A DNA stretch of 64,000 nucleotides. Source: Rhinopithecus roxellana (Eukaryota > Chordata > Mammalia > Primates > Cercopithecidae). The notes under the pieces were generated by a model. That model saw nothing but the letters and a program-made list of their open reading frames with translations, made no database searches and was not told where the DNA came from. Where the stretch lies: the NCBI RefSeq assembly GCF_007565055.1, contig NC_044555.1, forward strand, positions 36,092,611-36,156,610. Direction: 5' to 3'. A program made the translations under genes and the position numbers. Below are positions 49,770-61,717 of this stretch, piece after piece; position 1 is the first letter of the stretch, and each line of letters opens with the position of its first letter.

Positions 49770-50030
49770 CACACTTTAATCAATAACTATTGAAGATATA
49801 CAATGGGTTAGGCCTTCTAGAAAGTACAAAGCAATTAGAAGGTATTGTCTTTGCTTTTAAAAAACTGATAATTTAATTCATGGAGCAGGTCTAAAACACT
49901 TAAAATAAAATATGCAATGCAAGATAATAAGTGATCAAAGACTTAAATCATGTAATAAAGGCTAGGTGCTACAGAAGTTTGGAAAAGGAGCACTGAATTA
50001 CTCAAAGGAAACTCCACAGAGGAAAAGGGT
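49770..50030 (+). mobile_element. Possible L2 relic
   Basis: 'gataatttaattcatggagc' and 'aggctaggtgctacagaagt' resemble the L2 3' region ('ataagtgctatgatagagg'). Uncertain. Confidence 0.4.
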
Positions 50031-50031
50031 G

Positions 50032-50396
50032 TTGCTACGGTCTGAATGCTGGTGTCTCCCTCAAATCCATGTGTTGGAATCTAATACCCAATATGAAAGA
50101 ATTAATAGATGAAGACTTTGATAAATAATTGAGTCATAAGGGCTCCATTGTCATGAATGGGACTAATGCCCTTATAAAAAAGGCTCAAGTATGCCCTCTT
50201 GTCACTCCTGTCATGTGGAGACACAGCTAGAAGGCACCCTCCATAAAAGAGAGACCAAGTCCTAACCAGACACCAAATTTGTTAATGCCTTGATATTTGA
50301 CTTTCCAGCCTCAAGAACTATGAGCAATAAATGTCTGTTGTTTATAAATTACCAAGTTTATGGTATTTTATTATAGCAGAATGGACTAAGGCAGTT
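50032..50396 (+). mobile_element. MaLR-type LTR (MST/MLT-like)
   Basis: Starts 'tgctacggtctgaatgctgg' and ends 'agcagaatggactaaggca'. Internal 'tcatgaatgggactaatgcc', 'atgtggagacacagctagaa' and 'gcaataaatgtctgttgttt' (polyadenylation signal AATAAA) are typical. Near-complete solo LTR. Confidence 0.82.
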
Positions 50397-50840
50397 GTTA
50401 GCTGGTGCTTTTAAAAATGGGCAGATTTGTAGTGTTGAGAAGAAGATGTATGACCAATCTTGCTGAAGCAAATGACGTTAGAAAATACAATGAAAATAGG
50501 AATTAGTGAATTGTTTTAAGGAAAAAGTGACTCTGGCTTTTCCCTTTCTAGACAAAGGCATTCTATGCCAAGACATTGAGTTAAAAAGGCCTTTTCTTGC
50601 TATTCTTTAGTAAAGCCTTGTGCACACTTCGGATGTTGGTATCATAAAATCTTCTGGAAAGTGAAACTTGGATTACAAAAAGAGAAAAGAAAAAACCTTT
50701 AGAATCAACAAAGGCACTGTGCAGGTCATTCAGTTGGCAATTTGAAAATAAGAGTATGAGTACAAAATGTAATTTTATTCCTCCACTCCCTTAATGAGAA
50801 AGCACCTCACTAGTTAGGATTCTAATATAATTTTTTAAAA
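50397..50840. other. Unique, non-coding sequence
   Basis: Nothing recognisable. Confidence 0.5.
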
Positions 50841-50844
50841 ATGA

Positions 50845-50970
50845 CTTAATGGGTACAGTGCACATTATTCAGATGACGGATATACTAAAAGCCAAGACTT
50901 CACCGTTATACTATATATACATGTAATAAAATTGCACCTGCACCCCTTAAATTTATACAAACAAAAAATA
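50845..50970 (+). mobile_element. Short L1 3' end
   Basis: 'actaaaagccaagacttcac' and 'catgtaataaaattgcacct' are the final 125 bases of an L1PA/L1MA-type 3'UTR; the insertion was severely 5'-truncated. Confidence 0.8.
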
Positions 50971-50994
50971 CCAGTCTATTTATATAGGGATGGG

Positions 50995-51120
50995 TAATGA
51001 TAGCTAATATTTAAAGATTGCATGCTGTGTGCTGAGTTCTGCTCTTCTAAGTATGATTTGTAGATTATCTCATTTAATGCACACAGTCTTACAAATAGAT
51101 AGTATTATTAAGTATATTGT
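50995..51120 (-). mobile_element. MIR relic, minus strand
   Basis: 'aatgatagctaatatttaaa' ... 'ctgtgtgctgagttctgctc' ... 'atctcatttaatgcacacag' is the complement of the MIR 3' half. Confidence 0.6.
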
Positions 51121-52189
51121 ACAATAGTAGAAACAGATTGAGACTGCTTTTCCTTCAGTGACAGAAAATGTTTCCTTGTTATAATTTGAACTTGCTTTAA
51201 TATAATTTCTACCAGCATTAGACTCGGCATATTTACATGAAGTCCATAGGTAGAATGCAAAGGATCATTGTGTTCTTCCTTCTTCACTTCTAGAAGACAT
51301 GTCTTGTAAGTGAACATGTTCCTCACCAAATGATCGCTCAGTTTTCCTTAGGGATAGCTTGAACTTTACATTGATGACAGACATTATGTGTAAAGTGTCT
51401 AAATACTATGGAAGGATAGTTGAGAACTTTTCCAGTATTATGTTTCCCTTTTTGTTTCTAAGCATTTAATCTATAAGAAATCAGCTATACACATATTTAA
51501 GAGCTGAATCACAGCTTTATTAAGAATACATTATATTGTCTATTGTTTCCTGGAAGTAAGAATAATATAACCAAGATGTTTTCAAAAAATTTATTAGATT
51601 CATGGAGTTATTTTTAGACTAAGCAGTCTCTCCATGAAACATTGTATGTACAATTTTATAAATTAATAAAGAATAAACTATAAAACAAAATGTAATGTTA
51701 TTTGTTATTATCTTGTTGAAAGTCAAAAGTCCCTTCTCTGAATATATATCAAAATTGAATTTCACCAAGGTAAGTTGTTAGTTTAACATTATAGAAATAT
51801 TAAGAAAGCATGTGCTATCTTCAAGCATACTATCTTTCCACAAATACATTTATCTGGGTATTTCTATGGAATCAGATGCAAAGCAGACTGTAAATACACA
51901 TTCAGGTATATTGCCTACATGATATCCAATTGCTGTGAGCATCTAATTATTTCTTATCTAGATGTTTGCTCTTACTTACACAAATTTCAAATGTTCTTTT
52001 AAAATGGGGAAAGAAACTAAATTTATCTATGTCCATTCAGTACCATCTAATTGTCAACTCTTTGACAACTTCATTGAAGACAGCAGAGTTGAATCACAAG
52101 AAATCTTCTGTCTATGGCTTATTTTGAAATACTTATGAAAGACAGCAGAAACAAACAGAAATCCTGAACAGACCAACATTGAGTAATGA
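51121..52189. other. Unique, non-coding sequence
   Basis: Nothing recognisable. Confidence 0.5.
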
Positions 52190-54491
52190 AATTGAATCTG
52201 TAATTTAGAAATCTCCCAAGGGGTCGCGGGGGAAAGTCCAGTACCCGACAGACTCACAGCTGAATTCTACCAGACATACAAAGAAGAACTGGTGCCAATC
52301 CTACTGTAACTGTTCCAAAAAATCAAGGAGGAAGGAATCCTCCCTAACTCATTCTATGAAGCTAGTAACAACCTAATACCAAAGCCAGGCAAGAACACAA
52401 CAACAAAATTACAGACCAATATCGCTGAAGAACATAGATACAAAAATTCTCAACAAAATACTAGCAAACTGAATTGAATAGCACATCAAAAAGATAATAC
52501 ACCACAAGCAAGTGGAACTTATATCAGGGATGCAAGGATGGCTCAGCATATGCAAATCAATACATGTGATTCACCACATAAAGAGAATTAAAAACAAAAC
52601 CATACAAATATCTCAATAGATGCAGAAAAACATTTGATAAAACTTAGCATCACTTCATGATAAAAACCCTAAACAAACTAGGCATAGAAGTAACACACCT
52701 CAAAATAATAAAAGGCATATGTGACAAACCCATAGCCAACATCATACTGAACCTGGAAAAGTTGAAAGTATTCCCCTAAACAACTGGATTAAGACGAAAC
52801 AAAGATGTCCACTCTTAGCACTCCTATTCAACATAGTAACGGAAATCCTAGAGAGATCAATTAGGAAAGAGAAAGAAATAAAAGGCATCCAAATTAGAAA
52901 ACAGGAAGTCAAATTATCTCTATTCACCAGTAACATGATCTTATACATAGATAACCCTAAAGACTCTTCCAAAAGACTCCTATATTTGAGAAATGAATTC
53001 AATGAAGTATCAGGATACAAAAGCAATGTATGTAAATCAGTGGCATTTCTATACACCAATAAAGGCCAAGCTTAGAAAGAGTCAAGAGCTCAATCCCATT
53101 TATAATATCTGCATCTTAAAAACTTAGGAATCCATTTAACTAAGGAGGTAAAATATTTCTACAAAGGAAACTACAAAATACTGAATTAAGAAATAATAGA
53201 CACAAACAAATGTAAGAAACATTCCATGCTCATGGATGGGAACAATCATTGTCATTAAAATGACCATACTGCCAAAAACAATCTCTAGGTTCAATGCAAT
53301 TTTTATTACAACACTGTCGGTTTTCACTGAATTAGAAAACACAATTCTAAAATTCATATTGAACCAAAAAGAGCCTGAATATCCAAAGCAATCCTAAGCA
53401 AACAGAACAAAACTGGGCACATCACACTACCTGACTTCAATTTATACTACAAGGCTAGAATAACCAGAACTATATGGTACTGATATAAAAATAGACACAT
53501 AGCTTAATGGAAAAGAATAGAGAACCCAAAAACAAAGTTACATACCTACAGCATACTGTTCTTTGACAAAGTTGACAAAAACAAACACTGAGGAAAGGAC
53601 ACCTTCTTCAATAAATGGTGCTGGCATAATTGGGTAGCCACATGCAAAAGAATAAAACTAAATCCCTATTTTTCAATATATACAAATTAAATAAAAATGG
53701 ACTAAAGACTTAAATGTAAGACCTGAAACTAGAAAATTTCTAGAAGTAAACCTAAGAAAAAACTATTTTGGACATTGGCCTATGCAAAAAAATTATGACA
53801 AAGTCCTCAAGAGCAAGTGCAACAATATCAAAAATAGACAAATGAAACTTATTGAAAATAAATATCCTCTTCATAGCAAAAGAAATAATTAACAGCATGA
53901 AAAGGCAACCTACAGAATAGGAGAAAATATTCACAAACTATGCATCCGACAAAAGAGTAACATCTAGTATCTTCAAGGAACTCAAACAACTCAAGGAAAA
54001 AACCCACTAAAAAGTGGGCAAAGGATATAAACAGATATTCTTCAAAAGAAGGCATGTGAATGACCAAAAATCCTCAGCATTACTATTCATCCTATAAAAG
54101 CAAATTAAAACCACACTGAGATACCATCTTATACCAGTCAGAATGGCTATTATAAAAAAGTCAAAAATCAATTTGTGTTGGTGAAGACGCAGAGAAAAGG
54201 AAATACTTATGCCTGGTTGGTGGAAATTTAAATTTGTAGAAACTTTCAAAAACAATATGGAGATTTTTCAAAAACTAAAAATAGAAATACCATTCAGTCC
54301 AGCAATTCTACTGCTAGGTATCTACCCGAAAGACAAAGGAAGCTAGTCATATCAAAAAGGTACTTGCACTCGGATATTTGTCACAATACTATTTACAGTA
54401 GCAAAGATATGGAATCAAACTAAGTGTCTATTAATGGATAATTGGATAAACAAAATGTGGGCTGTGTGTGTGTGTGCATGTGTGTGTGTGC

Positions 54492-54527
<36 letters not shown>

Positions 54528-54905
54528 ACCTGAGTAGTACCATGGAGTACTACTCAGCTCTAAAAAATAATAAAATTATGTATTTTTGAGTAACATGAAT
54601 GGAACTGGAAGCCATTATTTTAAGTGAAATAACTCAGAAACAGAATGTCAAATATTGCATGTTCTCACTTATAAGCAGGATCTAAACAATGTGTACACAA
54701 GGACAATAGAGAGTGAAATACTAGATATTGGAAACTTGGAAAGATGGGAGGGTGGGAGAGCAGTTAGGAATGAGAAATTAACTAATGGGCACAATGTACA
54801 CTAGACAGTGGTGGTTACACTAAAAGCCTAGACTTCACCACCATACAATATATTCATGTAACAAAATTGCACTTGTGCCCCGTAAATATATAAAAAGAAA
54901 AATTT
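52190..54905 (+). mobile_element. L1 (older L1PA/L1MA type), ORF2 middle to 3' end
   Basis: Begins in ORF2 ('gacagactcacagctgaatt', 'ctaccagacatacaaagaag') and ends 'aacaaaattgcacttgtgcc' plus an A-rich tail near 54905. Both strands show only short broken frames. A TG microsatellite replaces the site around 54464-54524. The left edge holds an unusual G/C burst ('aaggggtcgcgggggaaag', 52218-52236) not in the L1 consensus as I know it. Confidence 0.85.
54464..54524 (+). repeat. (TG)n microsatellite in L1 ORF2
   Basis: Interrupted TG repeat between L1 phrases 'ggataaacaaaatgtggg' and 'accatggagtactactcag', the same ORF2 site as the TA/CA repeat at 24787-24931. Confidence 0.95.
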
Positions 54906-55609
54906 AAAATATCTTCACAAAGACTTCTTGTATCCAAATATTAACAATGGATATTTCAAGGCGGTAGTATTTTAGAGAGAGTTTGAGTTACTTATAATTA
55001 ATTGCCTATGATGTTTGATTTATGATGTGGAATGTCATATCTGTAAGAGTCTTTATTCCTTACAAACAACACCCATGAACCCAGCAGAAAAGAAAGAATC
55101 CTTGGCAATGCCTTCAAGAAGTAATGAAAAGTAAGGCTATGTCAGATTCTGGTAACATTTTTTTTGCAATATTCCAAATTGGTGGTAAGTGATTATGAAA
55201 CCTCTTATATCAATAGAAAAGGTGGGGGTGGGAAAATACAAATGGACAACAAACAAGTAATTATATATTCAAATTCACTATTACAATGAAATATCAGTTC
55301 TCGCTTATTGCACTGATATTAATTAAGTTAGAGTAGAATGCAGACACATTCTTTGTTAAACAAAATAACCAAGTTTATTAAATAAAGAAAAAGTATACAT
55401 ATAGGAGAAGACATATTCCTTCACTGACTTATGCTTATATTATTCCTTTCTTTGAAGTATCTAACTGACAAATATTTTCTAGTCTAATGATTAGTTCAGT
55501 TTATTCTATTCTCATAATCTTCACATACAATGATGTTTGCTTTTATTAAATCTCTGTGACTTTGGTTTTAATTTTTAATTTTAGTGAAGGCTGATTTTAA
55601 CAAGGTGGG
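54906..55609. other. Unique, non-coding sequence
   Basis: Nothing recognisable. Confidence 0.5.
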
Positions 55610-57146
55610 AATTAATGATATTTAAAGAATTTACATTCTTACCAACAGTGTATAAGAGTTCCCTTTTCTCCACATTCTCAGAGGCATTTGTTATTACTTG
55701 ACTTTTGGATATAAACTATTTTAACTGGGGTGAGATAATATCTCATTGTTGTTTTTAATTTGCATTTCTCTGATAATCAATGATGTTGAGCACCTTTTCA
55801 TATGTCTGTTTGACATTTGTATGGCTTCTTTTGAGAAATGTCTATTTAACGCTTTTGCCCCTTTTAAAAATCAGATTATTGAATTTTTTTCCTATAGAGT
55901 TATTTGAGCTCCTTATATATTCTGGTTATGAATCCCTTGTCAGATGGATAGTTAGCAAATATCTTCTCTCCTTCTGTGGGTTGTATCTTCATGTTGTTGA
56001 CTGTGTCCTTTGCTGTGCAGAAGTTTTTGACTTGATATGATCCCATTTGTTCATTTTTGCTTTGGTTGCCTGTGCTTGTGGGGTATTCAATAAAATTTTG
56101 CTCGGACCAATGTCCTGGAGAAGTTCCCCAAAGATGTTTTTGCTAATTTCATAGTTTGAAGTTGTATACTTTAGTCTTCAATCAATTTTGATTTGATTTT
56201 TGTATATAGTGAGAAATAATGGTTTAGTTTTATTCTTCTGCATATGACTATCCAGTTTTCCCACGACCATTTATTGAAGTAATTGTGTTTTCCCCAAGGG
56301 ATGTTCTTGGCACTTCTTGTGTTGAAAATGAGTTCATTACAGACATGTGGATTTGTTTCTGGGTTCTCTATTCTGTTTCATTGGTCTAGGTGCCTGCTTT
56401 TATGCCAGTACTAAAATTTATATGAAACCACAAAAGACTCAGAATAGCTAAAGCTAGCCAAAACAAAACAAAACAAAACAAACGAAAAAAATCCCTGAAG
56501 TCATCACATTACTACTATATTATAACTTAAATTCAGGTAATGTGATTACTTCAGTTTCCCCATGCTCCTTCCCACCCCCTTAGGCTAGCTTTAGCTATTC
56601 TGCATCTTTTGTGGTTTCATATAAATTTTAAAGTAGTTTTTTCTATCTCTGGAAGAATGTCCTTAGTATTTTGAGAAGGTTTGCACTGAATCTGTAGATT
56701 TCTTTGGGTAGTATGGACAGTTTGAAAAATACTCATCCTTCCAATTCATGTACATGAAATATTATTTCATTTTTTGTTGTCCTCTTCAATTTTTTAATCA
56801 ATATTTTATAGTTTCCACTTTAGAGATCTTTCCCTTCTTTGGTTAAGTTAGTTCCTAGATAGTTAATTTTATGTATGGCTATTGTAAACAAGTTTACTTT
56901 TGATTTCATTTGAAGATTGTTCATTGTTGGCATATAGAAATGTTATTAATTTTTGTACACTGATTTTGTATCCTGCAACTTTACGGATTTTATCAGTTTT
57001 AATAGTGTTTTGGAAGCGTCTTTAGGTTTCTTCAAACATAAGATCAGTTCATTTGCAAACAAGAATAATTTCACTTCTTTCTTTCTGATTTGGATGTCCT
57101 TTATATCTTTCTCTTGCCTGGCTGATGTAGGTAGGATTTCTATTAC
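55610..57146 (-). mobile_element. L1 ORF2, minus strand, left of the MaLR provirus
   Basis: Plus-strand text such as 'ttgcatttctctgataatca' and 'ggttgtatcttcatgttgttg' is the complement of ORF2 C-terminal coding DNA. It runs upstream through 'tttgcactgaatctgtagatt' to 57146, with L1 continuing after the provirus at 59373. The segment 56413-56512 is inverted relative to the rest. Frames are broken; the 86-codon plus-strand frame at 55780 is a shadow. Confidence 0.82.
56413..56629. repeat. Inverted duplication (long hairpin) inside L1
   Basis: The left arm (56413-56459) and right arm (56583-56629) are reverse complements at 45 of 47 positions. An inner pair (56496-56512 and 56537-56553) matches at 16 of 17. 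Between them, the left side has an AAAAC-rich stretch and the right side a C/T-rich stretch that no longer pair. The arms are both L1 ORF2 sequence, left in sense, right in antisense. The loop is about 24 bases. Confidence 0.9.
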
Positions 57147-57500
57147 TGTATTAGTGTGTTCACACACTGTAAATAAAGACATACCTGAGACTGAGTAATT
57201 TATAAAAAGAAAGAGGTTTAATAAACTCACAGTTCCACGTGGCTGGGGAAGCCTCATAATCATAGCCGAGGGCAAAGGAGGAGAAAACACATCTTACATG
57301 GTGGCAAGCAAGAGAATGTGTGCAAGGGAACTATCTTTTATAAAACCATCAGAACTCATGAGACTTATTTACTATCACAGTAACGCCATGAGAAAAATCA
57401 ACCTTCATGATTAATTTCTTCCCACCAGACCCTTCCCACGACACATGGGGACTATGGAAACTACAATTAATGATGAGATTTGGGTGGGGATATAAATATG
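57147..57500 (-). repeat. Left LTR (3' LTR) of the MaLR provirus
   Basis: From 'tgtattagtgtgttcacaca' to near 'gatttgggtggggatataaa'. It is shorter at its inner edge than the right LTR, which keeps 'cagccaaaccatatca'. Visible mismatches between the two LTRs indicate an old insertion. Confidence 0.8.
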
Positions 57501-59001
57501 CCTTTGGCCCATCCCAAATCTCAGGTCATCACATTTCAAAACACAATCCTGCCTTCCCAACAAGTCTCCCAAAGTCTTAACTCATTCTAACATTAACCCA
57601 AAAGTCCAAATTCAAAGTCTCATCTGAGACAAGGCAAGTCCCTTCTGCCTATGAGCCTGTAAATTCAAAAGCAAGTTCATTACTTCCTGGACACGATGAG
57701 GGTACAGGCATTGGGTAAATATACCCATTCCAAATGGGAAAAATTGGCCAAAACAAAAGGAGCTAAAGGCCCCATGTAAGACCAAAATCTAGCAGAGAAG
57801 ACAAATCTTAAAGCCCCAAAATGATCTCCTTTGACTCTATGTCTCACATGTAGGTCACACTGATACAAGAGGTGGGCCCCCACAGCCTTGAGCAGCTTCA
57901 CCCCTGTGACTTTGCTGGGTACAGCCCCCTTTCTGGCTGCTTTGCGTGTCTGTGACTGGCATTGAGTGCCTGTGACTATAGGTGGATCTACGATTCTGGG
58001 GTCTGGAGGATGGTGGCCCTCTTCTCACAGCTTCCCTAGGCAGTGCCCCAGTGGGGACTCTGTGTGTGGGCTCCCACCCCGTATTTCCCTTCTGCACTGG
58101 CCTACCAGAGGTTCTCCATGAGGGCGCTGCCCCTGCAGCACACCTCTGCCTGAATATTCAGGCATTTTCATGCATCTTCTGAAGTCTAGGCAGAGCTTTC
58201 CAAACCTCAATTTTTGATTTATATGCACCTGCAGGCCCAACACCATATGTAAGCCACCAAGAACTGGGGCTTGTGCCCTCTGAAGCAACAGCCTGAGCTG
58301 TATGTTGACCCCTTTTAGCCACAGCTGAGATTCAGGGGACTAAGTACCAAGACTGCACAAAGCAGAAAAGCCATGGGTCTGGTCCAGAAAAAAAGATATT
58401 TTCTCCTAGGTGTCTGAGATTATGATGGGGGGAATGCTAGGAAGATCTCTAACATGCCCTGGAGACATTTTCTTCATTGTCTTGTTAATTCACATTTGGC
58501 TCCTCCTTACTTCTGCAAATTTCTGCAGCTTGCTTGGATTTCTCCTCAGAAAATGGGTTTTTCTTTTCTATCACATTGTCAGGATGAAAAATTTCCAAAC
58601 CTCTACTCTTCGCTTCCCTTTAAACATAAGTTCCAATTCCAAACCACCTTTCTCAAGTATAAAGTTCCACAGATCTCTACGGCAGGGGCAAAATGCCACC
58701 AGATTTTTTTTTTTTTCCTAAGGCTTAACAAGAGTCACCTCTGCTGCATTTCCCAGCAACTTTTTCACCTTCATTTGAGACCACCTCAACCTGGACTTAT
58801 TGTCCATATCACTATCATCATTTTGGTCAACACGATTCAACAGGTTTCTAGGAAGTTCTAAAATTTTTCATATTTTCCTGTCTTCTTCAGAGCCCTCCAA
58901 ACTGTTCCAACCTCTGCCTGCTACCCAGTTCTAAAGTCACTTCCACATTTTTGGGAATTTTTACAATAGCTTTACACCCCACTCTACTGGTACCAATTTG
59001 C

Positions 59002-59365
59002 TGTATTAGTCTGTTCAAATGCTGCTAATAAAGACATAAGTGAGACTGAGTAATTTATAGAGAAAAAATGTTTAATGGACTTACAGTTCCACATGGCTGG
59101 GGTGGTCTCACAATCATAGTGGAAGGTGAAGGAGGAGCAAAAGCATGTCTTGCATGGTGGCAGGCAAGAGAGCATGTGCAGGGGAATTGCCCTTTATAAA
59201 ACCATCAGATCTCCTGACACTTACTCACTATCATGAAAATAGCACAGGAAAGATTCACCCCCACGATTCACTTACTCCTCACCGGGTCCCTACCAGGACA
59301 TGTGGGGATTGTAGAAACTACCATTCAAGATGAGATTTGGGTGGGGACACAGCCAAACCATATCA
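59002..59365 (-). repeat. Right LTR (5' LTR) of the MaLR provirus
   Basis: From 'tgtattagtctgttcaaatg' to 'cagccaaaccatatca'. On the minus strand this is the promoter-side LTR of the element. Confidence 0.82.
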
Positions 59366-59372
59366 AGTATTA

Positions 59373-59640
59373 TGTGGAATAACAGTTGTGAAATTAGGCT
59401 TTCTTTTCATTTTCCAGATCTTAGAGGAAACATTTGCAGTTTCTCCCCATTCAGTATGATACTATCTGTGGGTCTTTCATATATGGCTTTTATTATGTCA
59501 TAGTATGTTTCTTCTAGATTGATGTTTTGTCATTTTTTTTTTAATCATTAAGTAATGTTGAATTTTACCAAATGCTTTTTCAGCATCAACTGAAATAATC
59601 TTATGGGATTTTTCAAGGGAAAAGAGCCTTATTTTTAAAA
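59373..59640 (-). mobile_element. L1 ORF2, minus strand, right of the MaLR provirus
   Basis: 'cccattcagtatgatactat' and 'gaattttaccaaatgctttt' continue the L1 copy interrupted at 57146. It ends near 59640. Confidence 0.8.
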
Positions 59641-60365
59641 TAAATCAATTATTTAAAGTATACTTGAGATAGCATCTTTCATTTAATCCTGAGTTAATTG
59701 TGTACAATCACTATAATATTGCAATGACATTCTGGAAATAAGTTCCAAGTACATCACCATATGCTTATTAGTAGCTATCACACAAATCTAGTGACTTTGA
59801 GGGAAAGATTTTACTAATTTTTCACTGACTCTGAGATATTCATCTCACAGTATAACTGTGATTTATCTGAACATTTACAAATTTTGACAAAATTCTTTTC
59901 TTTCCATTGCAGGCATCAATACGTTAAATTATATACTACAATTCAAGTAAAATAATGATGGTTATCAGTGTGCTTTCTGATACTGCCCATGATAGATAGA
60001 GTGAAATTACAGCATAAAGAGTAACCGGAAACCTATATTGTAAACTTTATTTGGCTGCAAATATCTTGCAACAAATAAATACTAATATGACAAATAGTTA
60101 CTAATATACGTAACACATGGAGCATAACAGTCCTGGATTGTAGTATACCTGTAAAACCCTTTATAGCAGTTTTTTTCCCACCTTTTTTTAAAAAACAAAT
60201 CACCTTTGTTTCCAATGAGAAAAAATAAATTCAAATTAAATTAATTAAATAGCTTTAACTGTAAATTTATTCCTAATAGAAATTAATACTAAGGAATAAG
60301 ATTTTGTTGGCTAGGATGTTTTGGAAGGTCAAACGCCATTGTATTGTCTAAGGTTTTTTTCACTC
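59641..60365. other. Unique, non-coding sequence
   Basis: Nothing recognisable. Confidence 0.5.
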
Positions 60366-60835
60366 TGTGAACTCAGAAAATCTGAGGTAGGTCTAAGTTA
60401 ATTTAGAAAATTTATTTTGCCAAGGTTTAGGACATGTCCATGACAGCCTCAGGAAGCCCTGATGACATGTGCCCGAGGTGGCTGGGGCACAGCTTGGTTT
60501 TATACATTTTAGAGACATGAAACATCAATCAGCATGTATAAGAAGTACATTGATTCCATCTACAAAGGTGGAGACAACCCAAAGCAAGCCCCTGCCCCCA
60601 CCCTCGCCACTGGGGCTTCCAGGTCATAGGTAAGTGAGAGACAGATGGTTGAATTTTTTTTTAGTTTCTGGTAAGTCTTTCTAAAGGAGGCAATCAAATA
60701 TGCATCTATCTGAGCGTTCAGAGGGATAACTTTGAATAGAATAGGAGGCAGGATTGCCCTATGCAGTTCCCACCTTAGTTTTTCCTTAGTGATTTTGGAG
60801 GCCCAAGACCAGGTCTCTAATATGTTTTTCTTTCA
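60366..60835 (-). mobile_element. Solitary ERV LTR (ERV1-like), minus strand
   Basis: On the minus strand it starts TG ('tgaaagaaaaacatattaga') and ends CA. A TATA-like box (complement at 60498-60504) is followed about 85 bases on by AATAAA (complement at 60411-60416) and a short U5. 'aggcagcattg..' type text is absent; diagnostic phrases are 'ttattttgccaaggtttagg' and 'gatgacatgtgcccgaggtg'. I place it among class I ERV LTRs but do not name the family. Confidence 0.65.
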
Positions 60836-61224
60836 TAACCAATTTTTGTCTCCATTGAATATGTATGGCTTAAAGTTGATGAAAATACATTAAATAGCCT
60901 TTAACATTATTAGAGGGGAAAAAACCTAATGAGTAACAATGGAGGTTGAGATAGTTGACTTCTAGACTATCACTGTTCTGTGCTGGCTGAATGATCTCAG
61001 AAGAAATCATGTCTCTTTATTTTCTTGTTTTGGAAAACACAGGAATAGTGTAAAACCTAATTTCTTGGAAAAATTACTTAATCTCACTGGATTCAGAGTT
61101 CTTGGTTATTACTTGAAGGAATTGGTATAGACGAGTTGCTGTCAATTCTGGATGCACTTTCCTGGGACATATAAGAGATATCAATGCTCACTTATATTTA
61201 CCCAAATCAATTAAACCAGTCTCT
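60836..61224. other. Unique, non-coding sequence
   Basis: Nothing recognisable. Confidence 0.5.
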
Positions 61225-61428
61225 GTAGGATGTGGTCTAATCAGTGGTTCTACAACTGTAGTGTGAATCAGAATCACCTGAAGAGTTTGTTAAAACAGAG
61301 ATTGGTAGGCCTCACTCTCAGAGCTTCTGATTCAGTAGGTTTGGGAGGGTGAGGCCTACAAAGTTGTATTATCAAGTTCTCAGGTAACACTATGCTATTG
61401 GTCTGTGGACCACACTTTGAGAATGATT
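61225..61428 (+). mobile_element. MER5A-like hAT-Charlie element
   Basis: 'cagtggttctacaactgtag', 'gaatcagaatcacctgaaga', 'gcttctgattcagtaggttt' and 'ggaccacactttgagaatga' cover almost the full length of a MER5A-type element. The ends 'cagtggttct' and 'ttgagaatgattg' are its terminal inverted repeats. Confidence 0.85.
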
Positions 61429-61448
61429 GGACTAGGCATATGTGTAAA

Positions 61449-61464
61449 TGTGTGTGTGTATCTT

Positions 61465-61499
<35 letters not shown>

Positions 61500-61500
61500 A
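61449..61500 (+). repeat. Compound (TG)n(TC)n(TG)n microsatellite
   Basis: TG units, then about 26 bases of TC, then TG again. Confidence 0.95.
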
Positions 61501-61717
61501 TCTAATCAGGTGAATTCTTATCTCAAAACTCATGGTATAGAAAACACCAATAAGGTTGCTTAAGTTCTAAGATACAGAGATTTTAACATAATAAGAGTTG
61601 CTAAACATCAAGATAATTTATATAGAAAAGAGGCCTGTGGACAAATATCAACTTATTGGTGACTTTTCATTAAAAACTTGTTCTTATAAAGCCTTTTACG
61701 GTATTTTTTGAAAACTA

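Larger units (their letters stand above)
57147..59365 (-). mobile_element. THE1/MST-type MaLR provirus with both LTRs
   Basis: A complete LTR-internal-LTR structure in minus orientation, inserted in L1. The left LTR runs from 57147 to about 57500 and the right LTR from 59002 to 59365; both open with 'tgtattagt' and share 'gtaatttat' and 'gatgagatttgggtgggga'. The internal part (about 57500-59001) is non-coding: no gag- or pol-like frame survives, as usual for THE1/MST internal regions. A 5-base TATTA at 57141-57145 and 59368-59372 is a likely target duplication. Relic, not capable of expression as a virus. Confidence 0.85.

Noticed and set aside
57855..58288. GC-richer block with overlapping open frames on both strands as a possible gene or CpG island
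   Set aside because: It is the internal region of the THE1/MST-type provirus, and the frames show no viral or cellular domain.
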